A DNA stretch of 64,000 nt. Source: JBCAXA01 sp038534295 (lineage in GTDB: Bacteria; Pseudomonadota; Gammaproteobacteria; Steroidobacterales; Woeseiaceae). Location: the NCBI GenBank assembly GCA_038534295.1, contig JBCAXA010000003.1, positions 372,001 through 436,000 of the forward strand, written 5' to 3'. Below, one piece after another: positions 1 through 8,676 of the stretch; within the stretch, counting starts at the first letter, position 1; each line of letters starts with the position of its first letter. The notes under the pieces are model-generated. The model was not told where the DNA came from. It did not search any database and saw only the letters and a list, made by a program, of their open reading frames with translations. Position numbers and translations under genes: made by a program.

Positions 1-283
1 CGATCGTGCGGTGCCGCACGATTGTAAACAGCCAGGCTCGAAACGGTCGGTCAGGGTCATACGTGTGGCGCCCAGTATGGATGCTCAGCAAACAATCCTG
101 TGTGACGTCGTCGATAAATTCGGCCGGTCCAAAGCGGTTGCGCAAATAGCGCTCGATGACGGTTGCAAGCTCTCGAAGTAATCGGTCGTAACTCGCCTTA
201 TCGCCGCTCTGCGCGGCGCGCATCCAATCAGACCAGCGTTGATCGTCGCTAGTCCATCGCGATTGGCCTAGCCCTGCGATCAT
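1..283 (-). CDS. ECF RNA polymerase sigma factor, 5' part
   Basis: The reverse strand reads MIAGLGQSRWTSDDQRWSDW and continues through a typical sigma-70 region 2: an acidic FIDDVTQDCLLSIH core-binding helix and a YDPDRPFRAWLFTIVRHR segment that corresponds to the -10 recognition and melting helix. Region 4 lies beyond the left edge, so the gene is cut by the window. The absence of region 1 and the short N-terminus make it an extracytoplasmic-function sigma factor. It lies downstream of, and in the same direction as, the spondin-domain gene, separated by a hairpin terminator, and an anti-sigma gene would be expected outside the window. The ATG at 283 is the first start in frame. Confidence 0.85.
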   Translation of the reverse strand, partial: MIAGLGQSRWTSDDQRWSDWMRAAQSGDKASYDRLLRELATVIERYLRNRFGPAEFIDDVTQDCLLSIHTGRHTYDPDRPFRAWLFTIVRHRTI

Positions 284-288
284 GCTAT

Positions 289-330
289 TGCGCAAAGAAG
301 GACGGAGCGCTGCGTGCAACGCTCCGTCCT
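289..330 (-). terminator. Rho-independent terminator of the spondin-domain gene
   Basis: Perfect 11-bp inverted repeat AGGACGGAGCG (299-309) / CGCTCCGTCCT (320-330) with a 10-nt loop. On the minus strand it is followed by CTTCTTTGCG, a modest T tract. It lies between the stop of the spondin gene and the sigma factor gene, so the sigma gene probably has only readthrough or its own weak promoter. Confidence 0.7.
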
Positions 331-361
331 CGGTAGTTGCGGTTGCCGTTGCCAACGCAGA

Positions 362-1060
362 TCAGCGGCGGCGGCGAACTCGCTTGACTTCGACTTTCGC
401 GACCGGGTTGCGCCAGTCATAGACAACGGGGCCAAGGACCTCGAAGCCATTGGCGTCGACACTACCGCGGTCGTGGAAACCGTTGCCGATGTAAACAAAA
501 CCTTCGTCACCTTCGCCAGCGGCTGCGCTCAGACCTTCACCGCCGCAGCGGGGTCCCGGCATGTTGGCGCAGGACTGATCATTGAATTCGGTGCCCGCGT
601 CATAACCCGGGGCGAAGTAGGTCCGACTGCCACCGTAGCCCGGCAGACGTACGCTGTCGATGGCGAAAAAGGTGTCGTTGGTCGGGATCAGCATGGCCGC
701 AACGCTCAAGACGTCACGCCACGGATTACCTTCGATGGCAAATGTGATCGACTGGCCCGGCGCAAGCAGACCGTCACCAGCGGTAACGTCGGAAACCGCG
801 CGACCCGCACCTTCGAGCAACGTGACGAACGGACCCGTACCGCCGTCTTCCGCCAAGAATTCCAGCTCATCGCTCGCCGGAGCGCCGAGTTCAAACAGCG
901 CGATGCTCGGGCTATGCGTGGTGACGAGGATCGGCGTAAATGTCTGACCGCGGGTGATGTTGGTGACGGTCACTTCAAAGGTCGGCAGCCGATCGGCGGC
1001 GGCCGTGCTGGCAGCGAGCGCCAACGCAATGCCAAGGCTGGAACGAAGCAGTGATTTCAT
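362..1060 (-). CDS. Spondin-domain secreted protein
   Basis: A 232-residue exported protein. The start is placed at the ATG at 1060 because GGAGA precedes it and the N-terminus MKSLLRSSLGIALALAASTAAA is then a normal signal peptide; a longer frame from 1102 would bury that peptide. The body (FEVTVTNITRGQTFTPILVTTH, then a long stretch rich in Gly/Asp, ending in basic KRVRRRR) fits bacterial proteins with a Spondin_N-like beta-sandwich, whose function is not established. Neighbouring ECF sigma gene and an ECF-like promoter suggest it belongs to that regulon. The highly basic C-terminus is unusual for an exported protein. Family call moderately sure, role unknown. Confidence 0.75.
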   Translation of the reverse strand: MKSLLRSSLGIALALAASTAAADRLPTFEVTVTNITRGQTFTPILVTTHSPSIALFELGAPASDELEFLAEDGGTGPFVTLLEGAGRAVSDVTAGDGLLAPGQSITFAIEGNPWRDVLSVAAMLIPTNDTFFAIDSVRLPGYGGSRTYFAPGYDAGTEFNDQSCANMPGPRCGGEGLSAAAGEGDEGFVYIGNGFHDRGSVDANGFEVLGPVVYDWRNPVAKVEVKRVRRRR

Positions 1061-1107
1061 GGGTGTGGGTCTCCAGAGGATGAGGTAATAAAAAGCCTGC
1101 ATCTCCG

Positions 1108-1135
1108 GTTACGCAGCACCGTCGAGAACGTTACA
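1108..1135 (-). promoter_or_regulatory. Candidate ECF-type promoter for spondin gene
   Basis: On the minus strand TGTAAC (1135-1130) and CGTAAC (1113-1108) are separated by 16 nt, the usual spacing and an AAC-containing -35 / CGT-containing -10 pattern of many ECF promoters. Transcription would start near 1100, about 40 nt before the ATG at 1060. The adjacent ECF sigma gene makes it a plausible cognate promoter; this is inference from pattern and position. Confidence 0.45.
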
Positions 1136-1257
1136 GCGTGCGAAAAATAGTCTTGCTTGTCGGCTAAGGGTCGAGGCGATGTCGAAGTTGACCGCCGAAA
1201 ACGCGTCGTTCCACACGCTGAGCTCTCGGCGCTAGCGGCTTCGCCGCGTACAGAATC

Positions 1258-1831
1258 GCGCCTAGAAAGGCGCTCCTACATCTCCGATTGCTGTGGTGCT
1301 AGCCCTCGACGCTTGCGTGGGCTTGCGCCCGCGATCCCCGCGCCTGGAAAGGCGCTCCTACATCTTCGTTCGCTGCGGCGGAAAACCTCGATGTAGGAGC
1401 GGGCTTCTGCCCGCGATCCCCGCGCCTGGAAAGGCGCTCCTACATCTCCGTTCGCTGCGGCGCTGATCCTTGATGTAGGAGCGGGCTTCCGCCCGCGATC
1501 CCCGCGCCTGGAAAGGCGCTCCTACATCTCCGATTGCTGTGGTGCTAGCCCTCGATGCAGGCGTGGGCTTGCGCCAGTGATCATCGCGCCTGGAAAGGCG
1601 CTCCTACATCTTCGTTCGCTGCGGCGGAAAACCTCGATGTAGGAGCGGGCTTCTGCCCGCGATTCCTGCGCCTGGAAAAGCGCTCTTACATCTTCGATTG
1701 CTGCGGTGCTAGCCCTCGATGCTTGCGTGGGCTTGCGCCCGCGATCATCGCGCCTGGAAAGGCGCTCCTACATCTGCGTTCGCTGCGGCGCTGATCCTTG
1801 ATGTAGGAGCGGGCTTCTGCCCGCGATCAAC
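1258..1831. repeat. 82-bp REP tandem array, 7 units
   Basis: GCGCCTGGAAAGGCGC hairpins recur at 1258, 1340, 1422, 1504, 1586, 1668 and 1750, an exact 82-bp step. Each unit holds two opposed REP palindromes: a GCGCCT/AGGCGC stem followed by TCCTACATC, and GATGTAGGAGCGGGC with a TTCT loop and GCCCGC arm. Some units have a degenerate second palindrome (GCGTGGGCTTGCGCCC). The array sits between the divergent-leaning spondin promoter region and the alkB stop codon, which it overlaps by a few bases. The rest of the gap (1136-1257) shows nothing recognisable. Any open frames across the array are repeat artefacts. Confidence 0.95.
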
Positions 1832-2444
1832 GCAGGATGTGCCGAAACGTAAGATTAATACGAGGCCCGCACGGGCGCGTGCGTTTGTTGATGCCGTGCT
1901 TCCAATGCCGCTGCGTCTGGCCTCGCATAATGAGCAAGCTCCCGTGTGGCAGCGGCAGCCGGCGGGTCGGCAAATCGCGCCGCGAGCGGTGGCGCAGCGT
2001 CAGGACTCGCTCGGCACCTAGGCTCAACGAGCCAATCACCGGCGTCTCGCCTAGCTCCGGCTCATCGTCCGCGTGCATGCCCATGCTGTCGCGTTCATTG
2101 CGGTAGAGATTGAGAAGCACACTGTTAAAAGGTGTGCCGGCCGCGTCGGCGACAGCGTCACGCACAGATCGCAAACGCTCGTTCCACGGTGATGGTTCAA
2201 AGCGGCTGCCCGAATAGGTGTAGTCAGCGCCGGGGTCGCCATGCCAGGCAATCAGCCGTGGTTGGCGAAAGCTCCGTCCGAATAGCTGGATGTCCCGTTG
2301 CTCCCACGAAATCTCCCCCAGCAGCGCCGCGTGAAGTTCATCCGCTGCGGCTGCGCTGAGAAAGCTCGGCCGCAAACTAATGTCGGCGTCTGGGAGATCG
2401 AGCTCAATATCGGTGGGTGGCAGCCAGGTGTCCTGGTTTTTCAT
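1827..2444 (-). CDS. alkB: AlkB-like 2OG-Fe(II) DNA repair dioxygenase
   Basis: A 205-residue protein of the AlkB family (ALKBH2-like short form), which oxidatively removes alkyl groups from DNA bases using 2-oxoglutarate and Fe(II). The iron ligands read H124-A-D126 in MGMHADDE and H183 in RHWKHGI; the 2OG-binding arginines are R195 and R201 in PRINLTFR. The FGRSFRQPRLIAWHGD stretch before the core is typical. Start chosen at the ATG at 2444 because GAGGGG lies 6 nt upstream; an ATG at 2468 has no such site. The stop codon falls in the last bases of the REP array. Length is normal for the family. Confidence 0.92.
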   Translation of the reverse strand: MKNQDTWLPPTDIELDLPDADISLRPSFLSAAAADELHAALLGEISWEQRDIQLFGRSFRQPRLIAWHGDPGADYTYSGSRFEPSPWNERLRSVRDAVADAAGTPFNSVLLNLYRNERDSMGMHADDEPELGETPVIGSLSLGAERVLTLRHRSRRDLPTRRLPLPHGSLLIMRGQTQRHWKHGINKRTRPCGPRINLTFRHILR

Positions 2445-2534
2445 TGATTTCCCCTCGCCGTCGATCATAGACGGCTAGGGTGACGGTTGCGCGCCCGTTA
2501 ACATCGACAGGGTATCGGAACTGCCGACGAGGCA

Positions 2535-3374
2535 ATGAATACGAACGAATCCGAAGGCATCGTCCACTTGGCGCACGGCGAAACCTATTTTCGTTTCGAT
2601 GGTGCCCACGAGGCGCCGCTGTTGGTGCTGATTCACGGCGCGACGGTACCGGCCTGGGAGTTTGACCGGATTGTGCCGTACCTGACCGAGGCCGGGTTTC
2701 GCTGCCTGCGCTTCGATCTTTACGGCCACGGCGCATCGGCGCGGCCGCGTCGTCGCCACGATCATGCGCTGTTCGTTACGCAAGCCCGCGAGCTATTGGC
2801 GGCGCTCGGTGTCGAGCAGGTCCATGGCTTGCTGGGTCATTCGCTTGGTGCCGCATTGTCGGCTCGCCTCGCGGCTGAGGAGTACATCCCGTCTGCGCGT
2901 CTGGCGATGGTCGCGCCGCTGCTCGACTTCATCGGTGAAAACCGTGCGGTCTCGCTGATGACGGCGCCAGGGCTCGGCGAGGTTTTGATGCCGACCGTCA
3001 TCATCCCTGGATTGATCCGTCGGCGGACGAGGCGCTACCGGCCGCTCGACGGCGGGCGTTTTGTGGGGCTATTCCACGAGCAGCTGGCTAAGCCAGGCTT
3101 CGGTCGATCGCTATTGTCGCTGATGCGAAGCGGGGCGCTCGGCGATCAATCGGACTGCTACCGGGCGTTGGCATCACGGGGCAATCGGCTGCTGTTGCTG
3201 CGCGGTGACGAAGACAACATCGTGACTGCCGATCAGCTGCACCGCGTACGAGACTTAACGACGCGAGCCGACACGCGCGAGCTGGCAGGCACGGGGCATG
3301 CCGTCATGTTGACGCATCCGGAAATCATCGCGCCGGTATTGGTCGAGTTTTTCGGCCACGACGAGGGCGAGTGA
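2535..3374 (+). CDS. Alpha/beta hydrolase
   Basis: A 279-residue cytoplasmic alpha/beta-hydrolase fold protein. The oxyanion segment LIHGATVPAWEFD, the nucleophile elbow GHSLG (Ser103), an acid in RGDEDNIV (Asp227 is the likely one) and His255 in GTGHAVM make a complete triad. Substrate cannot be told; the family includes esterases, C-C hydrolases and haloperoxidase-like enzymes. The gene is coupled to the next by an overlapping stop/start (TGATG). Upstream it diverges from alkB. Confidence 0.85.
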   Translation: MNTNESEGIVHLAHGETYFRFDGAHEAPLLVLIHGATVPAWEFDRIVPYLTEAGFRCLRFDLYGHGASARPRRRHDHALFVTQARELLAALGVEQVHGLLGHSLGAALSARLAAEEYIPSARLAMVAPLLDFIGENRAVSLMTAPGLGEVLMPTVIIPGLIRRRTRRYRPLDGGRFVGLFHEQLAKPGFGRSLLSLMRSGALGDQSDCYRALASRGNRLLLLRGDEDNIVTADQLHRVRDLTTRADTRELAGTGHAVMLTHPEIIAPVLVEFFGHDEGE

Positions 3375-3685
3375 TGGCCGCTGCGGTAATCGCGTTTCGC
3401 CGACGCGGCCAAACCGGCGCGTGCCCGTGTTGCGGCCGTCAGCAGCCGCTGACGTTTCATCACCTGATCCCCCGCAAGTTGCATCGGCGGCCGCATTTCC
3501 GGCGGCACTACGATCGAGCTACGCTGGCGGCCGGCATAATGATTTGCCGCGCTTGTCACGACGGCATCCATCGCCTGCACGACGAAATGCATCTCGGCAA
3601 GCATCTGAACACGCCGGATCTGCTGCTCGCCGACCCGGCGCTCAAACGCCATTTTGGCTGGGTGGCGCGGCAGCGCCGACGCTGA
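3374..3685 (+). CDS. HNH-type zinc protein
   Basis: A 103-residue basic protein with CPCCG, then TFHHLIPRKLHRRPHF, then ICRACHDGIHRLHDE: two CxxC pairs around a His-rich beta-beta-alpha-metal core, as in small HNH endonuclease-like proteins. The ATG overlaps the hydrolase stop codon, so the two are translationally coupled; a GTG three bases earlier is an alternative. Small HNH proteins of this sort are widespread and mostly uncharacterised, so nuclease activity is a family expectation, not shown here. Confidence 0.75.
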   Translation: MAAAVIAFRRRGQTGACPCCGRQQPLTFHHLIPRKLHRRPHFRRHYDRATLAAGIMICRACHDGIHRLHDEMHLGKHLNTPDLLLADPALKRHFGWVARQRRR

Positions 3686-3695
3686 AACTGTTGTC

Positions 3696-4023
3696 GCGCC
3701 TGGAAAGGCGCTCCTACATCTGCGTTCACTGCGGCACTGATCCTTGATGTAGGAGCGGGATTCTGCCCGCGATCATCGCGCCTGGAAAGGCGCTCCTACA
3801 TCTGCGTTCACTGCGGCGCTGATCCTTGATGTAGGAGCGGGCTTCTGCCCGCGATCATCGCGCCTGGAAAGGCGCTCCTACATCTCCGTTCGCTGCTGCG
3901 CTGATCCTCGATGTAGGAGCGGGCTTCTGCCCGCGATCATCGCGCCTGGAAAGGCGCTCCTACATCTCCGTTCGCTGTGGCGCTGATCTTTGATGTAGGA
4001 GCGGGCTTCTGCCCGCGATTTCG
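3696..4023. repeat. 82-bp REP tandem array, 4 units
   Basis: The same 82-bp unit as at 1258-1831, with GCGCCTGGAAAGGCGC at 3696, 3778, 3860 and 3942 and GATGTAGGAGCGGGC...GCCCGCGAT palindromes between. Copies are nearly identical to each other and to the first array, which argues for recent amplification or homogenisation. It fills the gap between the HNH gene and the convergent peptidase gene; 4024-4087 holds nothing else. Confidence 0.95.
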
Positions 4024-4087
4024 CGTGTCGGTCAGTCGATGGGCGTTGCGCAACAGCGATACGGTCGGAACTCGTTGCGAGAGCGGA

Positions 4088-6049
4088 CTACGTGCCGCCC
4101 AAACACTCGCCGAGAAAAGCCTCCATTTCGACCAGCAGAGTCTCACGAGAGCCTGCATCGCGCAGCGTATGGCCACCGCGCTCGACCATGACGAGTTTGT
4201 GTGGCTTATCGGCGCGCTCCATGGCGCGTGCCAGATCGTTGGCGTGATACGGCTGCACGCGGGCATCGTCTTTCGCTTGCACAATCAGAAATGGCGCAGA
4301 CATCTCTTTCGCACGATGCACCGGTGATACGGCCTTGGCACCTTCGTCCTCCAAGCCCATGCTGCGGGTCCAGATGCTGCCGTTTATGTACTTTTTGTCG
4401 TCGACGATCAGCTGCGGCAGGTTGTATACGCCGTTGAAGCCGACGCCACACTGATACAAGCCCGGCGCTTTGATCAGCCCCATTGCCGCGGAGTAGCCGC
4501 CGTAGGAGCCGCCTGCGATGGCGATGCGCTGCGGATCGGCGATGCCCTCGGCCACCAGCCATTTCGCGCCATCGTCCACATCATCTTGCATCAGGCCGCC
4601 CCATTGCTTGCGACCGGCACGCTCGTGTTGCCAGCCATAGCCCGTTGAGCCACGAAAGTTGGGCTGCAGCACCGCATAACCACGCGACGCCAGAAACTGT
4701 GCCAGCCAATCGAAGCCGCCCAAATCGCGGGCATGCGGTCCACCGTGTGGTAGGACGACCGTTGGCAAGTTGCTGCCATCGGCTGAAATTGGCAGCGTTA
4801 AGTAGGCGGGAATTTCGGTGCCGTCACGCGCCTCATAGCTCACGGACTTGACCGGGCTCATCAGCTCGGGATCGAGAGCCTGGTAGTACCAGCCGAACGG
4901 ATCCATACGCCGCGCATCGCGGTCCCAAATCAGTACCATTCCGGCATCGCGGTCGCTGCTCGCGATGACCAGTACTTTGCGCTGATCGGCGGTGACACTG
5001 GCGATATTGTTCCACGTGCCGGGCATCGCTTTGTCGACTGATCGCTGCAACCCTTCCAGCGCGGCATCCCAGTATTTGGTTCGATACGTGGCGTCGTCGA
5101 CGTACGTGGCGCCGACCGGCTTACCGGTCCAAGGGTGGCGCGCGATATCCTCCATATCGAAACGTTCGTCCGCGGCCACCACTTCGGCGACATCGCCGGT
5201 TTTCGGATCCAGCAACGCGTATTTCGCTTTGTCCGTGGTTTCGTAGCCGTAGACAATGACGTTCTTACCGTCGTCGCTAAAGCCCTCCGGGTACCAGCTG
5301 GTATTGGTGAACCAGTCCACGGAGGTCAAATGCTCCCACTCACCGTCGTCCTTTTTCAGCACGAGTGAGAAGTTGTTGACGGCGTCGCGACCCCAGCCCA
5401 TCCGAACGTCGTGGTTTGCATCGGTAACCCAGTGCTGAATGCCTTCTGTCCAGCGCTGTACGATCTTGTATTTACCGGTACGTATGTCGATGCGACGCAC
5501 TTCGCGCGTTCCGTCGTGGTCCTCGTCGAGTGACACGAGAATGTGGTTCGGTTCGTCCGGCAGCCAGTCGATCACGTCGTCTTGAATTTGCGCGTTGCCG
5601 TACTTTTCACGTGCGGTTCGGCTGCTAGCCGTACCGACTTTGACCGCCGGTATAATGAGTGGCTCGGTCTTTTGTGTAGTGATATTGAAGCCGACGAGCC
5701 GCGTCTCGGTGGTCTCTGTCAGGTCGCGTTCGGCAGAGAACGTCAACGAATAGACGATGGTTTCGTCATTGGCCCAATGCAGCCACTTGTAGTCGAGATC
5801 GCCCGGCGGCGGCACGCGCGTCTTTTTCTCGGTCGCAAAGTTATGGACGATCATGTTCCAACGACCGTCGATCGGATACATGTAGGCGAGATGCTCGCCA
5901 TCGGGCGAGAGCCGGGCCCACGCAAATCCGGGCAGCTCGGCGAAAGCGCTCGCCGGAATGTCGGTCGGTGACTGAGCCTGGGAGAAGCTCGAGCATGCTG
6001 CCAGCACGAGAAGCAGAGCAGAACGTGTAATCATTAGCGCCGATTCCAT
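4088..6049 (-). CDS. Prolyl oligopeptidase family S9 peptidase
   Basis: A 653-residue exported serine peptidase with an N-terminal beta-propeller (about residues 35-380) and a C-terminal alpha/beta-hydrolase domain. The catalytic triad is visible: Ser515 in GGSYGGYSA, Asp595 in QAKDDARV and His627 in ERGGHTL. The N-terminus is a signal peptide with an LAAC lipobox-like end (MITRSALLLVLAACSSFS), so it may be a periplasmic or lipid-anchored enzyme that degrades peptides. The start is uncertain: the ATG at 6034 has GGAA nine bases upstream and gives a tidier signal peptide, while 6049 is the first in frame. No operon partner. Confidence 0.9.
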   Translation of the reverse strand: MESALMITRSALLLVLAACSSFSQAQSPTDIPASAFAELPGFAWARLSPDGEHLAYMYPIDGRWNMIVHNFATEKKTRVPPPGDLDYKWLHWANDETIVYSLTFSAERDLTETTETRLVGFNITTQKTEPLIIPAVKVGTASSRTAREKYGNAQIQDDVIDWLPDEPNHILVSLDEDHDGTREVRRIDIRTGKYKIVQRWTEGIQHWVTDANHDVRMGWGRDAVNNFSLVLKKDDGEWEHLTSVDWFTNTSWYPEGFSDDGKNVIVYGYETTDKAKYALLDPKTGDVAEVVAADERFDMEDIARHPWTGKPVGATYVDDATYRTKYWDAALEGLQRSVDKAMPGTWNNIASVTADQRKVLVIASSDRDAGMVLIWDRDARRMDPFGWYYQALDPELMSPVKSVSYEARDGTEIPAYLTLPISADGSNLPTVVLPHGGPHARDLGGFDWLAQFLASRGYAVLQPNFRGSTGYGWQHERAGRKQWGGLMQDDVDDGAKWLVAEGIADPQRIAIAGGSYGGYSAAMGLIKAPGLYQCGVGFNGVYNLPQLIVDDKKYINGSIWTRSMGLEDEGAKAVSPVHRAKEMSAPFLIVQAKDDARVQPYHANDLARAMERADKPHKLVMVERGGHTLRDAGSRETLLVEMEAFLGECLGGT

Positions 6050-6263
6050 GGTCGTCGTTTTGTTTCGGTATTTTTACCGCATTTCGTTGACGCTTTCATG
6101 AACCGCTCGTCTTGCCGATTCGGGGCGTGACACTTAAGCTTTCAGAGCGCCGCGTCGGTGGCGCAATTCGATACAGCTTGCGCTGTAAACCAATACAGAA
6201 TGTTGACAACTGCCGGTGCTGCTGCCGCAGCCACCGCACGTCTGATTGCGAGGAGACAAAAGC

Positions 6264-6752
6264 ATGATCCGCCGTATGATCGATCAACTGGACTTGCCAA
6301 CCGCGAGTGCCCACTGCGACATCCCGTGCAAAATCTACGATCCGTCAACGGCGCAGATTGCGGCGCTGAGCGTCATTCGTTTTCTCGATTTGATCGCCGA
6401 GCTCGAAGGCAAAAGTGACCTGACGCTGGCCGATCATGCGCAGCTCGCGCGCCTCGTTCGCGAAAAAGAAATCCACGCGGCCAAGGTGAAAGACGAAGTT
6501 CGCGTGATCTGGGGTGACTACTTCAAAGCGCCACAGTTCGAGAAATTCCCGGACATTCATAGCCTCGTGCACAACATCATGCTGGCCGGCTCTGCCTGCA
6601 AGCAGCACATCGACCGCGCGAATGGCGTGAAGCTGCTCGAACTCGTCAACGAGTTCGCTGCTGCGTTCTGGGCCACCAAAGGCGTCGATACGTTCACCGC
6701 CGATTGTCCGTACCCGCCGAGCGAGCCGACGGTTTACCCGAAACTCGGCTAA
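6264..6752 (+). CDS. sodN: Nickel superoxide dismutase precursor
   Basis: A 162-residue Ni-SOD, which disproportionates superoxide. The start at ATG 6264 follows AGGAG by a normal spacing; it gives a 16-residue propeptide (MIRRMIDQLDLPTASA) that must be cleaved to free His1 of the nickel hook HCDIPCKIYDP. His1, Cys2 and Cys6 of the mature form are the nickel ligands known for the family, and Tyr9 and Asp3 are present. The rest is the four-helix bundle, of normal length. The protease needed for maturation is encoded 10 bp downstream. A TTG start 18 bp upstream is less likely. Confidence 0.96.
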   Translation: MIRRMIDQLDLPTASAHCDIPCKIYDPSTAQIAALSVIRFLDLIAELEGKSDLTLADHAQLARLVREKEIHAAKVKDEVRVIWGDYFKAPQFEKFPDIHSLVHNIMLAGSACKQHIDRANGVKLLELVNEFAAAFWATKGVDTFTADCPYPPSEPTVYPKLG

Positions 6753-6762
6753 GCGGCGCAAG

Positions 6763-7053
6763 ATGCGTCCGACGCTCGCGCGCGTGCGCGGCGGCAGCAT
6801 GCTGCCCGCGTACCGTGACGGTGATGTTTGTCTCGCCCTACCGCTGCCGCGATCGTTCTTCGGTCGCGGCAGCGTTGCCTTATTCGATCACCCTGCCTAC
6901 GGGTTGCTGATCAAGCGCGTCAATGCCCGCGATGCGCGCGGCATTCGCGTCAACGGCGACAATCCGCGCCACGACGCGGGCCCCGATCTGGGCACGATTC
7001 CCTGGTCGCGAGTGCGCGGCCGGGTGGTGCTGCGCCTCGCCGCGAAAGCGTGA
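6763..7053 (+). CDS. sodX: Ni-SOD maturation protease
   Basis: A 96-residue S24/S26-type serine protease that removes the SodN propeptide. Ser12 in GGSMLPAY and Lys51 in LLIKRV form the Ser-Lys dyad, followed by NGDNPRHD, the usual signal-peptidase-like beta segment. It has no membrane anchor, consistent with a cytoplasmic SodX. It lies 10 bp after sodN in the same direction, the standard sodN-sodX arrangement. Confidence 0.93.
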   Translation: MRPTLARVRGGSMLPAYRDGDVCLALPLPRSFFGRGSVALFDHPAYGLLIKRVNARDARGIRVNGDNPRHDAGPDLGTIPWSRVRGRVVLRLAAKA

Positions 7054-7172
7054 ATTAAGTCACATTGGCGCCGGCTGCCGCGCTTTGCGGCCGGCCGTTT
7101 GTGATCGACGTCGCGACGATTCGCTGTCCGGGCTCCTAGAATCTCCCCTGGGACGCTATAACTGATTGTTTC

Positions 7173-8660
7173 ATGTCGGGATTCGCCACCGATATCTGCC
7201 GTTGGGCGGTGTCGGCCGCATTGCTGTTGTTATTGATGGTGCCGCTGTCACCGGCTGCGCAGGGCCAGGTGCTGTTCAGCGATAACTTCGAGCGCAACAA
7301 TCTCGCGCCGTGGACCACGTCCAACACGCAGCGTGCGGGTATCGCGACCGGCGCGGACTTTTCGAATTCACCAACCCGCGGCGGCTTTACGCGCTACGAC
7401 CCAGTCACCGTAACCAGCCCGACCATCAATGCCGCCGTTCCGGCCGCGCAGGTGAGCTTTTGGTTTCGCCGCGGCTCGGACGCCTTCAGTGAGGACACCG
7501 ACCCCGGCGAAGACCTCGTGCTCGAGTATCGCCGCGCTGACAACACGTTCGGTATTCTTCGAAGCTACCCGGGTTCCGGGATCAACGGCGAACAGCTCAA
7601 TGAGGTCATCGTCTTGCCGCCGGACGCGCTGCACGGCAATTTGGCGCTGCGCTTTCGGCAGACGGCTGGCTCCGGCATCGGCTTTGACTGGTATCACTTT
7701 GACGATGTCGTCGTCACCCAAATCACGCCGCCGCCGCCGATTGGGGTCGGCCAGTGCGAGGAGTTCTCGTCCGGCATTCCGAACAACTGGACCACGACGA
7801 CGTCAGGGACGGCATCAGTTGGCACGAGCTCGGCTACGTTTCTGTCGCCATCGGCGAGCCTGTTTACCAATGGCGGTGCGGCGACGGTAGCGACGAGCAC
7901 CATCGACACGAGCGTGCCGGAATTCGATAACGTCTCAGTATGGATTCGTCGCGGCGCCGACAGCTTCAGCGAGAACCCGGACGGCGTCGAAGACTTCGTC
8001 ATCGAGTATCTGGATAACGCATCTAGCTGGATCGTCTTGGAGACTTTTGCCGGCTCCGGCTCACCCGGTCAGCAGTTCAATCGTACGTACGCGATTCCGC
8101 CGGCGGGCCGGCACGCCAATTTTCAGATTCGATTCCGGCAGACCGGCGGGTCTGGTCCGGCGTTCGACTTCTGGCACGCCGACGATCTTTGTATCAACGC
8201 CCGGCCATTGCCGGCGTTAAACGTCGCCAAGATTACGCGAACGATCTGGGACCCGATCAACACGACCACCAATCCGTTCGCGATCCCGGGTTCGATCGCC
8301 GAGTACACGATCTCGGTGACGAACGAGGGCGCCGGGACCGTTGACGCCGGCACGATACTGATCGAAGACATTCTGTCGGCGAACGTCGAACTGTTCGTCG
8401 ACACCACCAGCGGCGACCCGATTCGATTCGAAGACAGCGCAACCGCGCCGAGCGGGCTAAGCTACCTGTATAGCACCGCCGTGACGTTCAGCAATCAGCC
8501 GGGCGGCGCGCCGCCATTCGACTACGTGCCGACGCCCGATCTAACGGGGTTCGATCCCGCCATCACCGCCGTGCGTATCCAGCCAGCGGGAACGATGAAC
8601 GGCGCTGTCCCCGGCACAAACCCGAGCTTCCAGCTGATCATGCAGGTGCGTGTGCGCTAG
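7173..8660 (+). CDS. Secreted protein with duplicated beta-sandwich domain
   Basis: A 495-residue exported protein: signal peptide to about residue 31, a first domain (about 34-184, from SDNFERNNLAPWTTS to WYHFDDVVV), a PPPP linker, a second copy (about 194-347, EFSSGIPNNWTTTTSG to FWHADDLCI) and a C-terminal domain (350-495) resembling DUF11-type beta folds (YTISVTNEGAGTVDAGTILI). The two copies share SFWFRRGSDAFSE / SVWIRRGADSFSE and FRQTxGSG. The fold looks like a lectin or MAM-type jelly roll. Function is not recognised; a surface or extracellular binding role is inferred. Confidence 0.7.
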   Translation: MSGFATDICRWAVSAALLLLLMVPLSPAAQGQVLFSDNFERNNLAPWTTSNTQRAGIATGADFSNSPTRGGFTRYDPVTVTSPTINAAVPAAQVSFWFRRGSDAFSEDTDPGEDLVLEYRRADNTFGILRSYPGSGINGEQLNEVIVLPPDALHGNLALRFRQTAGSGIGFDWYHFDDVVVTQITPPPPIGVGQCEEFSSGIPNNWTTTTSGTASVGTSSATFLSPSASLFTNGGAATVATSTIDTSVPEFDNVSVWIRRGADSFSENPDGVEDFVIEYLDNASSWIVLETFAGSGSPGQQFNRTYAIPPAGRHANFQIRFRQTGGSGPAFDFWHADDLCINARPLPALNVAKITRTIWDPINTTTNPFAIPGSIAEYTISVTNEGAGTVDAGTILIEDILSANVELFVDTTSGDPIRFEDSATAPSGLSYLYSTAVTFSNQPGGAPPFDYVPTPDLTGFDPAITAVRIQPAGTMNGAVPGTNPSFQLIMQVRVR

Positions 8661-8676
8661 CGTAGGTTCCGTGCAA

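Noticed and set aside
1157..2021. Several open frames across the first REP array
   Set aside because: Their translations are repeats of the 82-bp unit; they are by-products of tandem DNA, not genes.
6203..6231. TTGACA upstream of sodN as a sigma-70 promoter
   Set aside because: No acceptable -10 element at 16-18 bp; the spacer and downstream are GC-rich.
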